DNA of 64,000 nt from Lasiosphaeria ovina (lineage: Eukaryota; Ascomycota; Sordariomycetes; Sordariales; Lasiosphaeriaceae), in contig JAULSN010000006.1 of NCBI GenBank assembly GCA_033439765.1, forward strand, positions 3,286,001 to 3,350,000. Direction: 5' to 3'. Made by a program: the position numbers and the translations under genes. Shown piece by piece: positions 20,953 through 32,081 of the stretch (its first letter is position 1; every line of letters starts with the position of its first letter). The notes under the pieces were generated by a model. It worked only from the letters and a program-made list of their open reading frames with translations. It ran no database searches and was not told the DNA's origin.

Positions 20953-22878
20953 ATGGGGAGAATGTGCTGGTCCTGTTTTTCTCTTAGGGCCGCAGCCAAA
21001 GTGGCTCTTCTGCCGGCTCTTCTCAGTCGCGACCAGGCAAATGCACATAATCATACGGGTTGCCGGTATATCCCGGGCGACGCCGGGTGGCCGAGCGTCA
21101 CCGACTGGTCGAAGCTCAACACGACGGTGAGCGGTCGCCTCATTGCGACGGTCCCTCTGGCAAGAATCTGTCATGTCCAACCATATAACGACTACAGTGA
21201 GACGGCATGTGCTGCGCTACAGTCTGTGTGGACCGAGGCTCAGACATAGTATGTGACCGTGATTTTAACCCATTCGAACTTCGTCCCCGCGGCCGTTTTC
21301 TCTTTGGTTAGTCCTGCTAACCAAGCCCCCCTCCCCTCTTTTCCAGCGAGTTGAGGCCCGCCGAGGTCATGACCCCTTATTTTCAAAACCAGTCTTGCGA
21401 TCCCTTCACCAGTATCTCCAAGTCCTGTGAGCTGGGCAACGCCCCAGCGTTTTCCATCAACGTTACGGGGGCCGATGATGTTGTAGCCGGGATTACGTTC
21501 GCCAGAAAGAAGAACGTGAGGCTAGTCATCAAGAATACAGGTCATGAGTTAGTTGCTGCCATAAAATCCCATCCCTTCCAGTGCTTTGTGACTAACAGGC
21601 TAGCACAGCTACAATGGAAAATCAGTTGGCAAGGGCGCCTTGTCGCTATGGATGTTCAATCTCAAAACTGTGGACATCATGCGAGAATATCAAAGTGCCA
21701 CGTATTCTGGACCTGCCGTCAAACTGGGGCCCGGCGTCATTGCGGGGGAGGCCTATGAAGCGCTTTCTGGGGCCGGGTTCCGCATTGTCGGCGGAGAGTG
21801 TTCCAGCGTCGGCGTCGCCGGAGGATACGCTCAAGGCGGCGGCCATTCCGTCTTGAACAGTGCGTACGGCTTGGCGGCCGATAACGTGTTGGAGTGGGAA
21901 GTGGTCACGGCCGCAGGCAAGCATCTGGTAGCGACGCCTGACAAAAACGCCGACCTCTACTGGGCCCTCAGTGGCGGAGGCGGAGGCACATATGGCGTGG
22001 TTCTGAGCATGACGATGAAGATCCACCCAGATGGGCCCATTGCCAGTGGCTCATTGAGTTTCACCGTTGCGGGCTCTCAAAACGAGTCTCGCTTCTGGGA
22101 GGCTGTCGAACTATGGTTCCGGCAGCTTCCTTCGCTTACTCGGAATAACAACACTGTTCTTTTCCAGCTCGCGAACGGCACTTTCAGTGCCTTCGCCATC
22201 ACTCTCCCTGACCAAAGCTCGTCAGCGGTCTCTGCCCTTTTGGCACCGTATTTGGCCGAGCTCGACCGTCTCAACGTTACCTACGCTCTTACGTCCAGCT
22301 CCTCGGCCACGTATCTCGACTACTTCACTGGTACCCTAGGCCCATTCCTGGGCCCACTGCCCTATGGAACGGTGGCGCCGACCGAGATCTGGATCAGCCG
22401 GCTCATTCCACGCGCCCTTCCGCTCAACGCCACCGCCAACGCCCGGCTCGTCGACGTGTACCGAGAGGCCGTAGGTGACGGCACGTTCTTCATCGGCTGT
22501 AACGTCATAGATGTGGCAAACACGAGCCACCCCGCCAACGCCGTCCTGCCGGCATGGCGCGACTCCGTCGCCCTCTGCAACATTGTGGCGCAATGGGACT
22601 ACAAAGCTCCCCTTGCACAGAATTACGCTCTGAAACAGAGGTTGGCATACATCCTCCAGCCCGCTGTCGAAGCGCTGATCCCGGACTCGGGTGTCTATCT
22701 TAATGAGGTGGATCCGTGGTATCAGGGAGACTGGAAAAAGGAGATGTATGGGGTGAACTATGCCAGGCTGTTGCGAATCAAGCACAAGTACGACCCGCAC
22801 TATTTGCTCTACGGTCATTTCGCTGTAGGTAGTGATGAGTTCACTATAGATAACAGTGGGAGACTGTGCAGGACATGA
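20953..22878 (+). CDS. Secreted FAD-linked oxidoreductase (BBE-like)
   Basis: Three exons (20953-21248, 21347-21547, 21609-22878) join in phase to 588 aa. From residue about 37 it follows the BBE/6-hydroxynicotine oxidase pattern: CRYIPGDAGWPS, GRLIATVPLARICH, CAALQSVW, NQSCDPFT, then NTGHDYNGKSVGKGALSLW (the His is the usual flavin attachment position), GGECSSVGVAGGYAQGGGHS, and the C-terminal BBE segment NEVDPWYQGDWKKEMYG. The start is the least certain part; a later Met at 20962 or an upstream exon may be used. Several N-glycosylation sequons fit secretion. Relatives oxidise alcohols or, like Sol5 of solanapyrone, oxidise and then support a Diels-Alder step. Either is possible here. Confidence 0.88.
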
Positions 22879-23590
22879 CCATATAGGTATACATACTTTT
22901 CTATCTTAACTATTGAGTCTTAAAAAGTTGAGCAAGACAGAAGGATTAAGACGATAATAGGATGCATGCAACGTTTTGACATAAGAGCTGTGTAAAACGT
23001 ATCTTGGTAGACATCACATGTCATATACGCGTCTCCAGGCATCCGGTTCGCCGGACACCGCTTCCTCGGCATCGAGCCTAGGTAGCGTTTTTCCCGCTGC
23101 ATACATTGCAAATGACTGTGGCCCCATGTCTGGCGGAGGCGGTTTCGCCATCTTTTGCGGAATTTACATCAAATGATCTATATACCTACTTCGACCGGGA
23201 ACGACTGAGAAGAAGGTCAAGTCTCTGCCATGAAATGTGGACCGGAGATCACCGCGACGTATGTGTTTGTGCCATACTTGTTAGGTTACAGGAAACAGAA
23301 TGTGGAGGCCGGCTCTAAGCCGGCCAAGTCCCTATACTGACTCTGCCGCCGGCTATTGCGCGGATCTTATACCCCGACGAACTCCGGAAGGTCGGAATCC
23401 CGCTTCATCTGTCACCGGTGGCGCGCCTCGCTCAACTATTTGCCATTGAAACGATATGGAGGGTTGCTCGCCCCGTCTCTGCCGATCTTGCCTGCATGTA
23501 TCCTACCGACTCCACTCACGAACTCTAGCTTTACGGTTGACTAACTAGGTACTCATTTAAGAACTTGAAAGAGCAAACATCATATTATTA
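22879..23590. other. Intergenic, right border of the cluster
   Basis: No gene seen. It holds a perfect 8-bp stem/3-nt loop inverted repeat at 23307-23325. Confidence 0.4.
23307..23325. repeat. Perfect inverted repeat (hairpin)
   Basis: GGCCGGCT-CTA-AGCCGGCC: 8-bp arms and a 3-nt loop. It is GC-only in an AT-leaning intergenic stretch. Function unknown. Confidence 0.8.
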
Positions 23591-25862
23591 TTAATAGAGA
23601 GCGGAACCTCGGCCACGTAGGATCTGGGGTCCAGTCCCACTTTCGTCTCGAGCCTTCGAGTCCGAAGAGTCCAACACCCCCTGAATATCGTCAAGAAATG
23701 CCCCCTTGACCATGGAACGGTAATAGACGTTCCCGGCCTGGAGACTGATATGCTCGTCTTCTGGCACCAAGCTCGTCAGGCGAAGGCTCCTCGTCGCCGA
23801 CGTCATCACCACTTTAAGCCGCGGGCGCAACTTATCATCTTCGACAATGTCTAAGAAGCCAAGTATGAGCTCGTCAACCTCGTCGTCCCACTCGTCTAAC
23901 GTGCCTTCCAACTCGGAGATTCCATCCACCAGGCACCACACGGTTATTCTGCTGTCCAGTTGGGCTACCAGGGCATGCAGCAGGGCTGCTAATGAAGGAA
24001 CATCGCCATCAGCCGCCTCCCGCACCCGCCTCGCATCTAGGTTTCTGGTATCAAGCACCGGCGTACAAGGGAAAGCGATAAGCTGGGCAATGAGGCTCCG
24101 CAATACCCCCTCAGGTCCACGCAGAGGGTCGTCGTCGGTAGAGTGCTGCCCGCAGAAAAAGGTGAGAGGCATAGACGCCGGCATGGTCCGCATGGCCGCA
24201 GAGAAGGTGGCGCAAAACACGGTCAGTGGGGATGTCTTGGCGTGGACCGTCGAGCCGCCATCGCCATCGGCAAAGATGAAGTCGCTGGTCTCGGATCGTA
24301 GCCAGGCCTGGAAGCGCGGGGTGGTGAGGAGCCAGCGACCGCGTCCGAGTGCTTCCTCCTCCATGGTATTTCCTTGGCGCAACACGCAGCGGAGGTCTCT
24401 GGTTGCCCCGAGAGGATGACCATCGATTGCGTACAGAAGCTGGTTGATGGGTGGAGGTGGTGGATGCGCTGGGGTTAAAGTCCGAGTGTAAATGTTGGAT
24501 ATGCCGAGCGCGTCTTGGAGAAAAGTGTTAGCAGAAGAATGTTTCAAAGAGTGGGCAAAATAACGCTGGACGGACCCCGTGTGTGCTGGAACTCAAGGCC
24601 GTTCTGATAGACGCCCGTGTTGATTACTCCCACCAGAATGGGCCTCTGGACCTTACTCACGAGACGCCGGCACTCACGCAAGATCTCGTCAATGGCAAGG
24701 CCGGCCTGAGCTTTCAACGATTTAATCTCATCCACCACACTGTCATTCAGCTTGTCAAGCTTGTTGTTGACATGACTGTCCTGCTCGCGCATTGTCGAAT
24801 ACATGCTATGGGCCGTCTGACGTGTTGCTTTGACCTCCCGGTCTATTTCCGACATCGTCCGGCTGGACTCTGCAACTTTCAGGCTAGCATGGTCCAGAAT
24901 GGCTTCGTTGAGTGATTGCCGGGCGGAGTTGACCTTTTTGATGGCCTCTTCAATGGCTTCCGCCTCGCGCTGAGGGGGTGAGAAGAAGTGAATAGGCCCG
25001 ACTTGGTTGCAGCATCATTCGTTAGCAGGAGTCTGTAATGTACTTAATCCGGTGCATTTGAGGCCCACATTTTAGTGTCTGCTCGTGATTGAGGGTCTTC
25101 AAGAGGGTTGGAATCTCCTGGAATAGAGTCTGGAAGAGTAAGAGCACCTCGCGCCTGATCTTGATGTCGCGACGAAAGTCATGCAACCTCTCCTGAGCTC
25201 CCAGCAAAATGCCTTCAATGTCTTCAAAGGTTTCGAAAATGCGTTCCCGGTTCTTTTCTCGTGCCTCGAGAAACTATCACCCTCTCTGGGTTAATGAATG
25301 AGAATAGGATACGACTCCGGGTTTCACGTACCGTGAAAAGCATTGCCAATCCAGCACGTAGGACGTTCAGGCCTTTTTCATCTGGGATGAAGCCGGTGGC
25401 GAAGCGACCCAGGTCAGCGGCCGTCGCGCCGTGTCTGAAGACGCGGCGAACAGGATTCTTAATAGCCTTCAAGGCGTAGTCATTCTTTCCCTTGGCTATC
25501 GCTTCTTCTGCGGCATACCTGCACTGTCTAACGTCGCTCCATGTGCAGTTGTCAATGTTGACGTCCTTCCCGATTCCGAGGGCTTGGGAAGCGATGATAA
25601 CGTCTCGGAGTTCTCTAAACCAAAAAAAAAATGCGTGTCAGCGGTAGCCGTGACGCCTTTTCTTAATTTGAACTTACGTCCAGACACTGGGCGCTTCCAA
25701 AACAAAGCATTGGTCATCAAATTTTGTTGAGACGCCCATCGCCGGATGGATTGAGGCACCATCAACCTCACCATACTCGTGGTATATCTTCAGCTCTTCT
25801 GGGTCTAGCATCATATTCCGGAGCGGTTGGGACGGCGTCGCACAATGTCTGTAATCTTCCAT
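23591..25862 (-). CDS. DUF7708-type STAND-like protein, apparently frameshifted
   Basis: Several exons on the minus strand. The N-terminal part (25814 region, HEYGEVDG...) splices at a GTAAGT donor (25678) to a helical DUF7708-like section with GFIPDEKGLNVLRAGLAMLF, the family's 'P..YGL.VL.GGL..IF' signature. A long coiled-coil section follows (KVNSARQSLNEAIL... TRQTAHSMYSTMREQ), then a C-terminal P-loop-NTPase-like part with LTFFCGQH, LRSLIAQL, VWCLVDGISELE (Walker-B-like) and VVMTSATRS. I saw no classical Walker A. The frame changes at a GTGTGTG tract (24579-24585): removing one GT unit restores it. Either the copy is broken or the base count there is wrong. The start (25862 or 25814) and one intron near 24.9-25.1 kb are not settled. 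Relatives sit in HET/NLR-rich regions; function unknown. Confidence 0.62.
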
Positions 25863-26498
25863 CGTTTCCGCGCATCGGATAAAACACTTTTGTGTGAGGA
25901 GACCTGTGGAGGAGGTTGTCGCTGAACTTCTGTCTGTTTCTCGGTTGCTGGTCGGACCCGGGCTTGTGATAACGATTCGCATTCTGCTCCGTTACATGTA
26001 CTGATCACAACAATTGGCGAAGTGGTTCCTGTTTTGGGACATGTCATTCCACGATTGAGGGTGCGTTCCGTGGCATGTTCAGCGCCACCGCCACCCAATG
26101 GAGGAAGGTCGGCGTTCTGAGCGGGAGACCTGGCAGCCGTTCCTGCGGCACTGCCCTATCACAAACCAGCCACGCCAAAACTGATGATCTCTTGGCATGT
26201 TCAGCTCACTGCACGAACAACATGGTCACAAGGTGTGTCAGTCCACAGTCATCAGGTGAGGGATGCGAGACGCAAATGCCTGGAAGGAGTGCAGATAACA
26301 TGAGACCCAGTTCCCAAGCAGTTGCACTGACAATGAGCTGCTGGCAATTGATGTAGAATTATTTTGTTGAGCTGGGCATATCATGCTTCGAATCCCCAGC
26401 AATTACATCAGAAGTGAAGTGAAGCCATCCAGACCCAAAAAAAAAAAGCCCTTCCATCCACGTCAAGATCACCACCACATTCAAATCAAAAGACCGAC
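25863..26498. other. Divergent intergenic region
   Basis: Separates the STAND-like gene from the AAA+ gene. No coding sequence is convincing. An A-tract and CCACCACATTC just before 26499 may belong to the AAA+ promoter or leader. Confidence 0.35.
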
Positions 26499-29400
26499 AT
26501 GAACCGCCCTACCATGTCCCAACCCAGCCCCGACGAGAATCTCCTGAGTCACGACCAAGGCCCGGTAAAACCCTCAGCATCAGACGAACTCAGCAAACTC
26601 CACCTCGGCGACTTGATATCTCTCCTGCAAAAAGTCGAGGACGACATCCAAGCTTCTCAGGCAGACGCGAATCGTTCTTGCCACCCCAACAAGAAAGCAA
26701 CATACTGTAATCAGCTTCCCGCCGGCTCTGGCCTCCGTCCCCAGGTGCGGAAGTGCGACTGGAAACGGTTCAAGAACCATGTCGCAGACCAGACGCCTTG
26801 CGTGATCGATGTCTTGATCGCCGGCTCTGACCTCCCGTTGCAGGTGCTAGACGATCGAGAGCAGCAAGCGGACGGATACGAGCCAACGGATCTTGCGGAT
26901 GGGGTGGACCAGCGACCCAGCAATGCCAAGATGATACACGGCGAAGAGCCATGGATCCACCGCATCCGAATCCGTTCATCTGCCGTGCTCCAGCTGCTCA
27001 ACGCCGTTGGCGAAGAGACGTTGGACATCACCAAGGCACACACCTTTATGCGGCCGTTCGTGTACTTCATCTTCTACCATGAACGAATCGCGGAGCATTT
27101 CCGCATGTTGGAATCCGAAGCCGCTACGAGTGCTGCCGAGCAGTCTCTGGCCGAGAAGAGCGGAGTCTGCGATCATAGAGTCATACCTGAGGCGGTCTTG
27201 GGCGAGATTCGCTGCTACGTTGCGTTCGTTGAACAGTGTCTGCTGCCACTTTATCGCCAGTTCGAAGACGTCCGCGATAAGACAGCCATGATTCAGTTCG
27301 ACGACTTGTGGTACCTTTTTCGGCCTGGGGAGCTGGTCTATCGAAATCCCAGAAGCGATGCCTATGCATCGCGAGGGAAAGAGTCGCTGAGAGCGATGGC
27401 AAAACACAGAGTGGCACGCGTCGTGGCCTCAACTCCCCCCAGACTACATATCGAAGGACAGGGCTTCTTTCGAAGCGAATACCGTCGAGACCCGCCTCCC
27501 ACTCTTACCACGGATGCCGTTGGCGATCGCGGTAAGGAGGATGGGGTTTTCTTGGTCGAATGCTACTTTCTCGACTTTGACGGCGAGCACTTTGTTCCTT
27601 GGCTCTTCACCTTAGGCATTGAGCCATATTCCGGCAGTCGCCGAATCCAGGACCTCTGCTTGCATCCCCTCCGTTTCGCCGAGTGCCCCGAGGAAGTGCT
27701 TGAGTTGCACAAGGCCCAGGGAAGGAAGTATCTCCAGTGCATCGAGCTGAGACACCTCTCACTCGAGGGCTGCGGACTACTCTATGAGCCCGATGGAGAC
27801 AGAGCGCTAACACGTAAGGGAGAGCCCTGGCCTGTCACGGTAGGATACGTCGGGGAAGTTTACGTCGATGTCAAGGAAGCCTTGCGGATAAATCCATACT
27901 GGGCCCTATGGAAACATGGGTGCGCGCCACGCCAAACGTCCCTCGAGGTGGTCATTGACAGTTATCCAATACGACAGCGCACCTATGATGAGAGGAGGGA
28001 CACACCAGCCCTGGCAACAGCGGAATCCCGCGAAATGATTGTTTTGGATGACCATTGGTTGGGACGCGAGTTCAACCACCAGATCCGCACTGACCAGCGC
28101 CTGGTCCAGGCCACTGGTATTCCGCTGGATCATTTCGCCATCGACGAAGACGACCTTGCCCTTGTCCCGCAGAGACTCTATGTGTTTCTGCTCAGTAGCT
28201 ATCGGTTCTTTATCCCTGCGGACATCAACAACCTACAGCCCATCCCACCCGAACCCCATGCCCTCGACGATATCTGCATCGACAGAGGGATGAAGAGTAC
28301 ACTCTGTGCGGTTGTTCAAGCCCATTCTGAGCAATCATCGATGCGGCGCCACCAGGAAGTTACCTGTGTCAGCCAGCACACTGCCCGCGGGAACGACCAT
28401 GGGCTCGTTGTCCTCCTGCAAGGTCCCCCGGGGACGGGCAAGACGGCTACGGCCGAAGCAATTGCCCAGACGTACCACAAACCACTGATCGTACTCTGCA
28501 TGCAAGATATGATCGATATTGCCGACGGAGAAACGGAACTTCTTCGTCTGGCAGAAGCTTGGAACGCCGTCCTGCTTATAGACGAGGTTGACGCATTCCT
28601 GTCTCACCGGAACAAGCACGATGTGCATAGCAACTCAGATGTCTCATGTACGTGTGTCTCCATCCCACCACTCCGCCCAAAATCGCACCAGCTGCCGGGG
28701 TTATAGCACCAATGTATTGCTAACCACCTCTCGCAGTTCTTCTTCGCATCATAGAGACCTTCTCCGGCCTCCTGTTTCTGACCACCTGTCGACCGGCCAT
28801 CTTGGATGAGGGCGTCAAGTCCCGCGTCCACCTCAACCTCTGCCTGAAACCGCTCAACCTCCAGCAGACTATCAAGATCTTCGAAACCAACCTCGCACAT
28901 CTAAAGCAGACAGAGCAACAACTGCAGGCATCCGCGCCGCCCGGCAGCTACCCGCTTCTCCGCACATTCGACAAGCAGATTCTGGAGTTTGCTGAACATC
29001 ACTTCAACAAGACGACACAGGGCACAGGCCGGTGGAACGGACGGCAGATTCGCAACGCGTTCAGCATCGCAGCAGCGCTGGCGCGCTATGACGTTCTCGA
29101 CACGGTCGAGTGGGACCACCCCCAGCTACGGGCTGAGCATTTCAAGACCGTCGCCGCGCTAACCGAGGAGTACGACCAGGCGAGGATCCGCGTGCTGCGC
29201 AAGAGCGACTCGCGCATGGCTTGGCAGAACGAGGAGAGGTGTGATGAGGAGGAGCCCGTGGAGCAGGCTGCCCCCATCAGTCCCGCCCTGCGACGGCGGC
29301 AACAGAAACATGAGCAGCGGCAGCGGCAGCGGCAGCAGCAAGCTCAAGTTGTGATTCAGACCCAGCCGAGGGACGGGTCTGGTGCTACCGTCTACGAGGA

Positions 29401-29719
29401 AGAAGAAGAACTGGAAGAAATGAACGATAGACAGCAACAACTTCAACAACAGCAAAAGCCGCAGCAGCAGCAACGGCAGCCCAAGGATAGGGAAAGCTGG
29501 CCGGACGAAACGGAGGCGTCGGATGAGGACGAGGCTTCGCTCATGTCGCCCGAGTCAAGGCTGATACGTAGAGATTCACGGGCCGAGGACCAGTGGTCGT
29601 TGGGTGGACGACAGGGAGATCAATCGAGTATCAATGGGTCACTAACCGACAACCGGGGGCTGCAATACGGATTTAAGGGTGGCAGTAACGGCCCAAGCCT
29701 CAGGAGGTATTTCCGTTGA
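26499..29719 (+). CDS. AAA+ ATPase with DUF7025-type N-terminal region
   Basis: Two exons (26499-28647 and 28737-29719) give 1043 aa. The N-terminal two thirds has the fungal DUF7025 features (DDLWYLFRPGELVY, then a domain with EGQGFFRSEY..., LDDHWLGREFNHQIRTDQR). The AAA+ core has Walker A GPPGTGKTATAE (about residue 646), Walker B AVLLIDEVDAFL, the sensor region LFLTTCRPAILDEGVKSR with an arginine finger, and the lid WNGRQIRNAFSIAAALA. The C-terminus is a low-complexity Gln/Glu tail. The intron removes 89 bp between SDVS and FLLRIIETFSG. Many fungal paralogues exist and none has a firmly known job; ATP-driven remodelling is inferred from the fold. It is divergent from the STAND-like gene. 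Confidence 0.88.
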
Positions 29720-30206
29720 GTTGTGGTGTATGATTGAGGCCAAGCCAGCTAGGTCAGAGCCATTCATGTTAAAAAAAAAGGCAACATCGGTATCACACCG
29801 TGAATTAGTTCATTGTTCATGCAATTGACAGGTATTTCTTCCTTTTTAATCTAGTAATCGTCATGTGCTTTTTTGAAGGAGACCTTCGCTCGTAATGAAG
29901 AGAAACGTGTGAGACGGGACAGGATTGAGCGCTCCTGTAGGACACCAAAGAGAGGGAAATCTCCAAATTAACCGTTATCACGTTGCGGCACCGAGACGGA
30001 AGGTGGGATTTGGATCCTGGTGGCTGGAAGAGAACGGCCCCGGTATCAATGCGGTGGCCGAAGGGAAGATATATATGTGCGTGGCTACACAGCATACTTA
30101 TCCCCGCACCCAAATCCTGGATGTTTAAGAATGCCTGCTTGTGCTACCTGTAGCCTCTTCCACGGTCCTCCTCGATTTCGCAGCCCATTTGTAAACACCC
30201 TACAGA
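29720..30206. other. Intergenic
   Basis: No gene seen; 3' flank of the AAA+ gene and 5' flank of the dead mannosidase. Confidence 0.4.
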
Positions 30207-31780
30207 ATGATGTGGCCCGGATCAATCGTCAAGTCAGCATTCACCGCGGTTTTTGGCTTCGGTGTCGTGACGAATGCAAGCAACTTGCTTGACCTCACGT
30301 CCTAGAAATGGACGCTCTCGAGCTCGCCATTGAACATCTCGGTGCGGGGAAAGGTGCCGTCCTACGTACACCTAGACTTGTTGGAAGCCTAAGTAATTGG
30401 TGATCCGTACGTCAGCTTGGAAGCCGACAGACTTTTATTTACTGAGGAGACTCTGATGCGGTGTTAACCCAGATACTTTGGGCTGAACGATTTCAACCTT
30501 CGCTGGGTTGCTTGGAACGACTAGAACTATACGGCAATAATCGATAGCCTGCAAGAACACGGTTGGAAGTTTCGCCCTGTGCTACGGAACTTGAAATTTG
30601 TAACCAGTCTAATATGCAAAGACAGCCAACCAAGTAACACGACCAACACCTTTCTGCTGTTCAACGGCCTGGACACATTTACCAATATTTCTTTCTGCGG
30701 AGAACACGTTGCCTACACAGAGAATCAATTTCGTCAGTACTTCTTCAACGTTACCGGTATCCTTGCCGGCTGTAATGGAACCTCCAACCCCGAACTCCGG
30801 ATTTTGTTCCCCAGCGTCCCTGCAGCGGGTGAAAGAATTGCCGACCTGCCTGATCAGGAGACTTGGCCGTAATATGCCCAGATTCTCTTCGAGTTTGGAA
30901 ACCGGCATTTCGTAAGGAAGCAGCAATCCGACTTTGGGTGGGGCTGAGGTCCTGGATTCGTACCAACAGGCGTGTGGCAGAAAGCCTGGATTGTTCAACT
31001 CGAGCCACAGGAAGTTTGTGTCCGAAACTCGCTGGTGGATATTTACCGACAGGGCCAGCTTCCAAACTTGCGGCCAGACCAGACGCACAATTGGGTGCTG
31101 AATGCCAGCATTGACGTGGTCAATGTTGTGCCAAGTGGTTCGTCGATGACCTACAGGGTTGTTGATGCAGCAGGCCAAACTGTCAGTTCAGGAACATTGT
31201 CCAATGTCACCAATGCAGGGGACGTAATTACCGGAACCACAATTCTGGACCAGGCGGTTTACAAACTGTGGTGGCCAACGGGCCTCGGCGAGCAACCACT
31301 GTACACCGTAACCATCGACATTATCTCTCCTGACAGTGGTATCTTGGCATCGGTTAGTAAGAGAACGGGCTTCCGAACCATTGTCATGTATCAAGGCGTG
31401 GTGACGGATGATGAGCTGGCGCTGGGAGTGGCTCCTGGGAATCATTGTGAGACACCCTGACGAAGCTGATAGCCCATGTGCTGACACCTCAAAGGGCACT
31501 TTGAGATCAACGGACACCCATTTTATGTGAAAGGAAGCAACGTTATCCCACCAGATGCATTTTGGCCAAGAGTGATACCGGACAGGATCAGGCAGCTCTT
31601 CACAGCCGTCGTGGATGGTAACTAGAACATGTTGCGGGTGTGGTCGAGCGGCGCTTACTCGCCTGACTTCATGTACGACTTGGCCGACGAGATGGGGATC
31701 CTGTTGTGGTCCGAGTTCCAATTTGGCGACTCGCTGTATCCAGTCGATCTGGATTTTCTCGAAAAATTGCAGGCTTGAAG
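30207..31780 (+). pseudogene. Beta-mannosidase (GH2) pseudogene, C-terminal half missing
   Basis: Starting at 30207 (MMWPGSIVKS, a signal-peptide-like start) the frames together read as a fungal secreted beta-mannosidase: [70 protein letters not shown], then [38 protein letters not shown] and [16 protein letters not shown]. There are at least six stops or frame changes. At 30522-30524 and 30945-30947 a stop stands where the family has Trp, as expected from G-to-A RIP. The region that would carry the later catalytic part is absent, so the copy cannot make an active enzyme. Confidence 0.82.
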
Positions 31781-31841
31781 CGAATGTTCGCCTGCAGATG
31801 TCCACCAAGCCGATCCATCCCTACAGCTTATCGAGACTCTG

Positions 31842-32042
31842 CTACGGGATGCCGTCGTTGTCGTATAGAGACTGGAGACTTTGAAGAATACCGTTGAGCG
31901 TGAGCGTCTCGATATAGATGAGGTGCAGCTCTTTCGGCGCAGTCTTGATATCGCGGATCAATTTGCAGCTATGAGATAACACTTTTATCATCGGGTCCAT
32001 TAGGGCGCCGATGCTTACGGCAAGCGCGAAAGCCTCCGCCAT
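31842..32042 (-). pseudogene. Orphan N-terminal domain of a fungal NLR/STAND protein
   Basis: The 66-codon frame from the ATG at 32042 reads MAEAFALAVSIGALMDPMIK then LIRDIKTAPKELHLIYIETLTLNGILQSL, the helical N-terminal module found on many fungal NACHT-ankyrin and related proteins (membrane-like first helix, then 'I.dAP.El..i..Ev..L..vL..L'). It ends at a TAG after DNDGIP, where full proteins continue. The dead mannosidase begins about 60 bp further, in the opposite orientation. It looks like a fragment left at a rearrangement junction; a tiny intact gene is possible but less likely. Confidence 0.55.
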
Positions 32043-32081
32043 AGTAAGTTGGTGACAAACACTCTCCAGGCTGGCAGTCAA

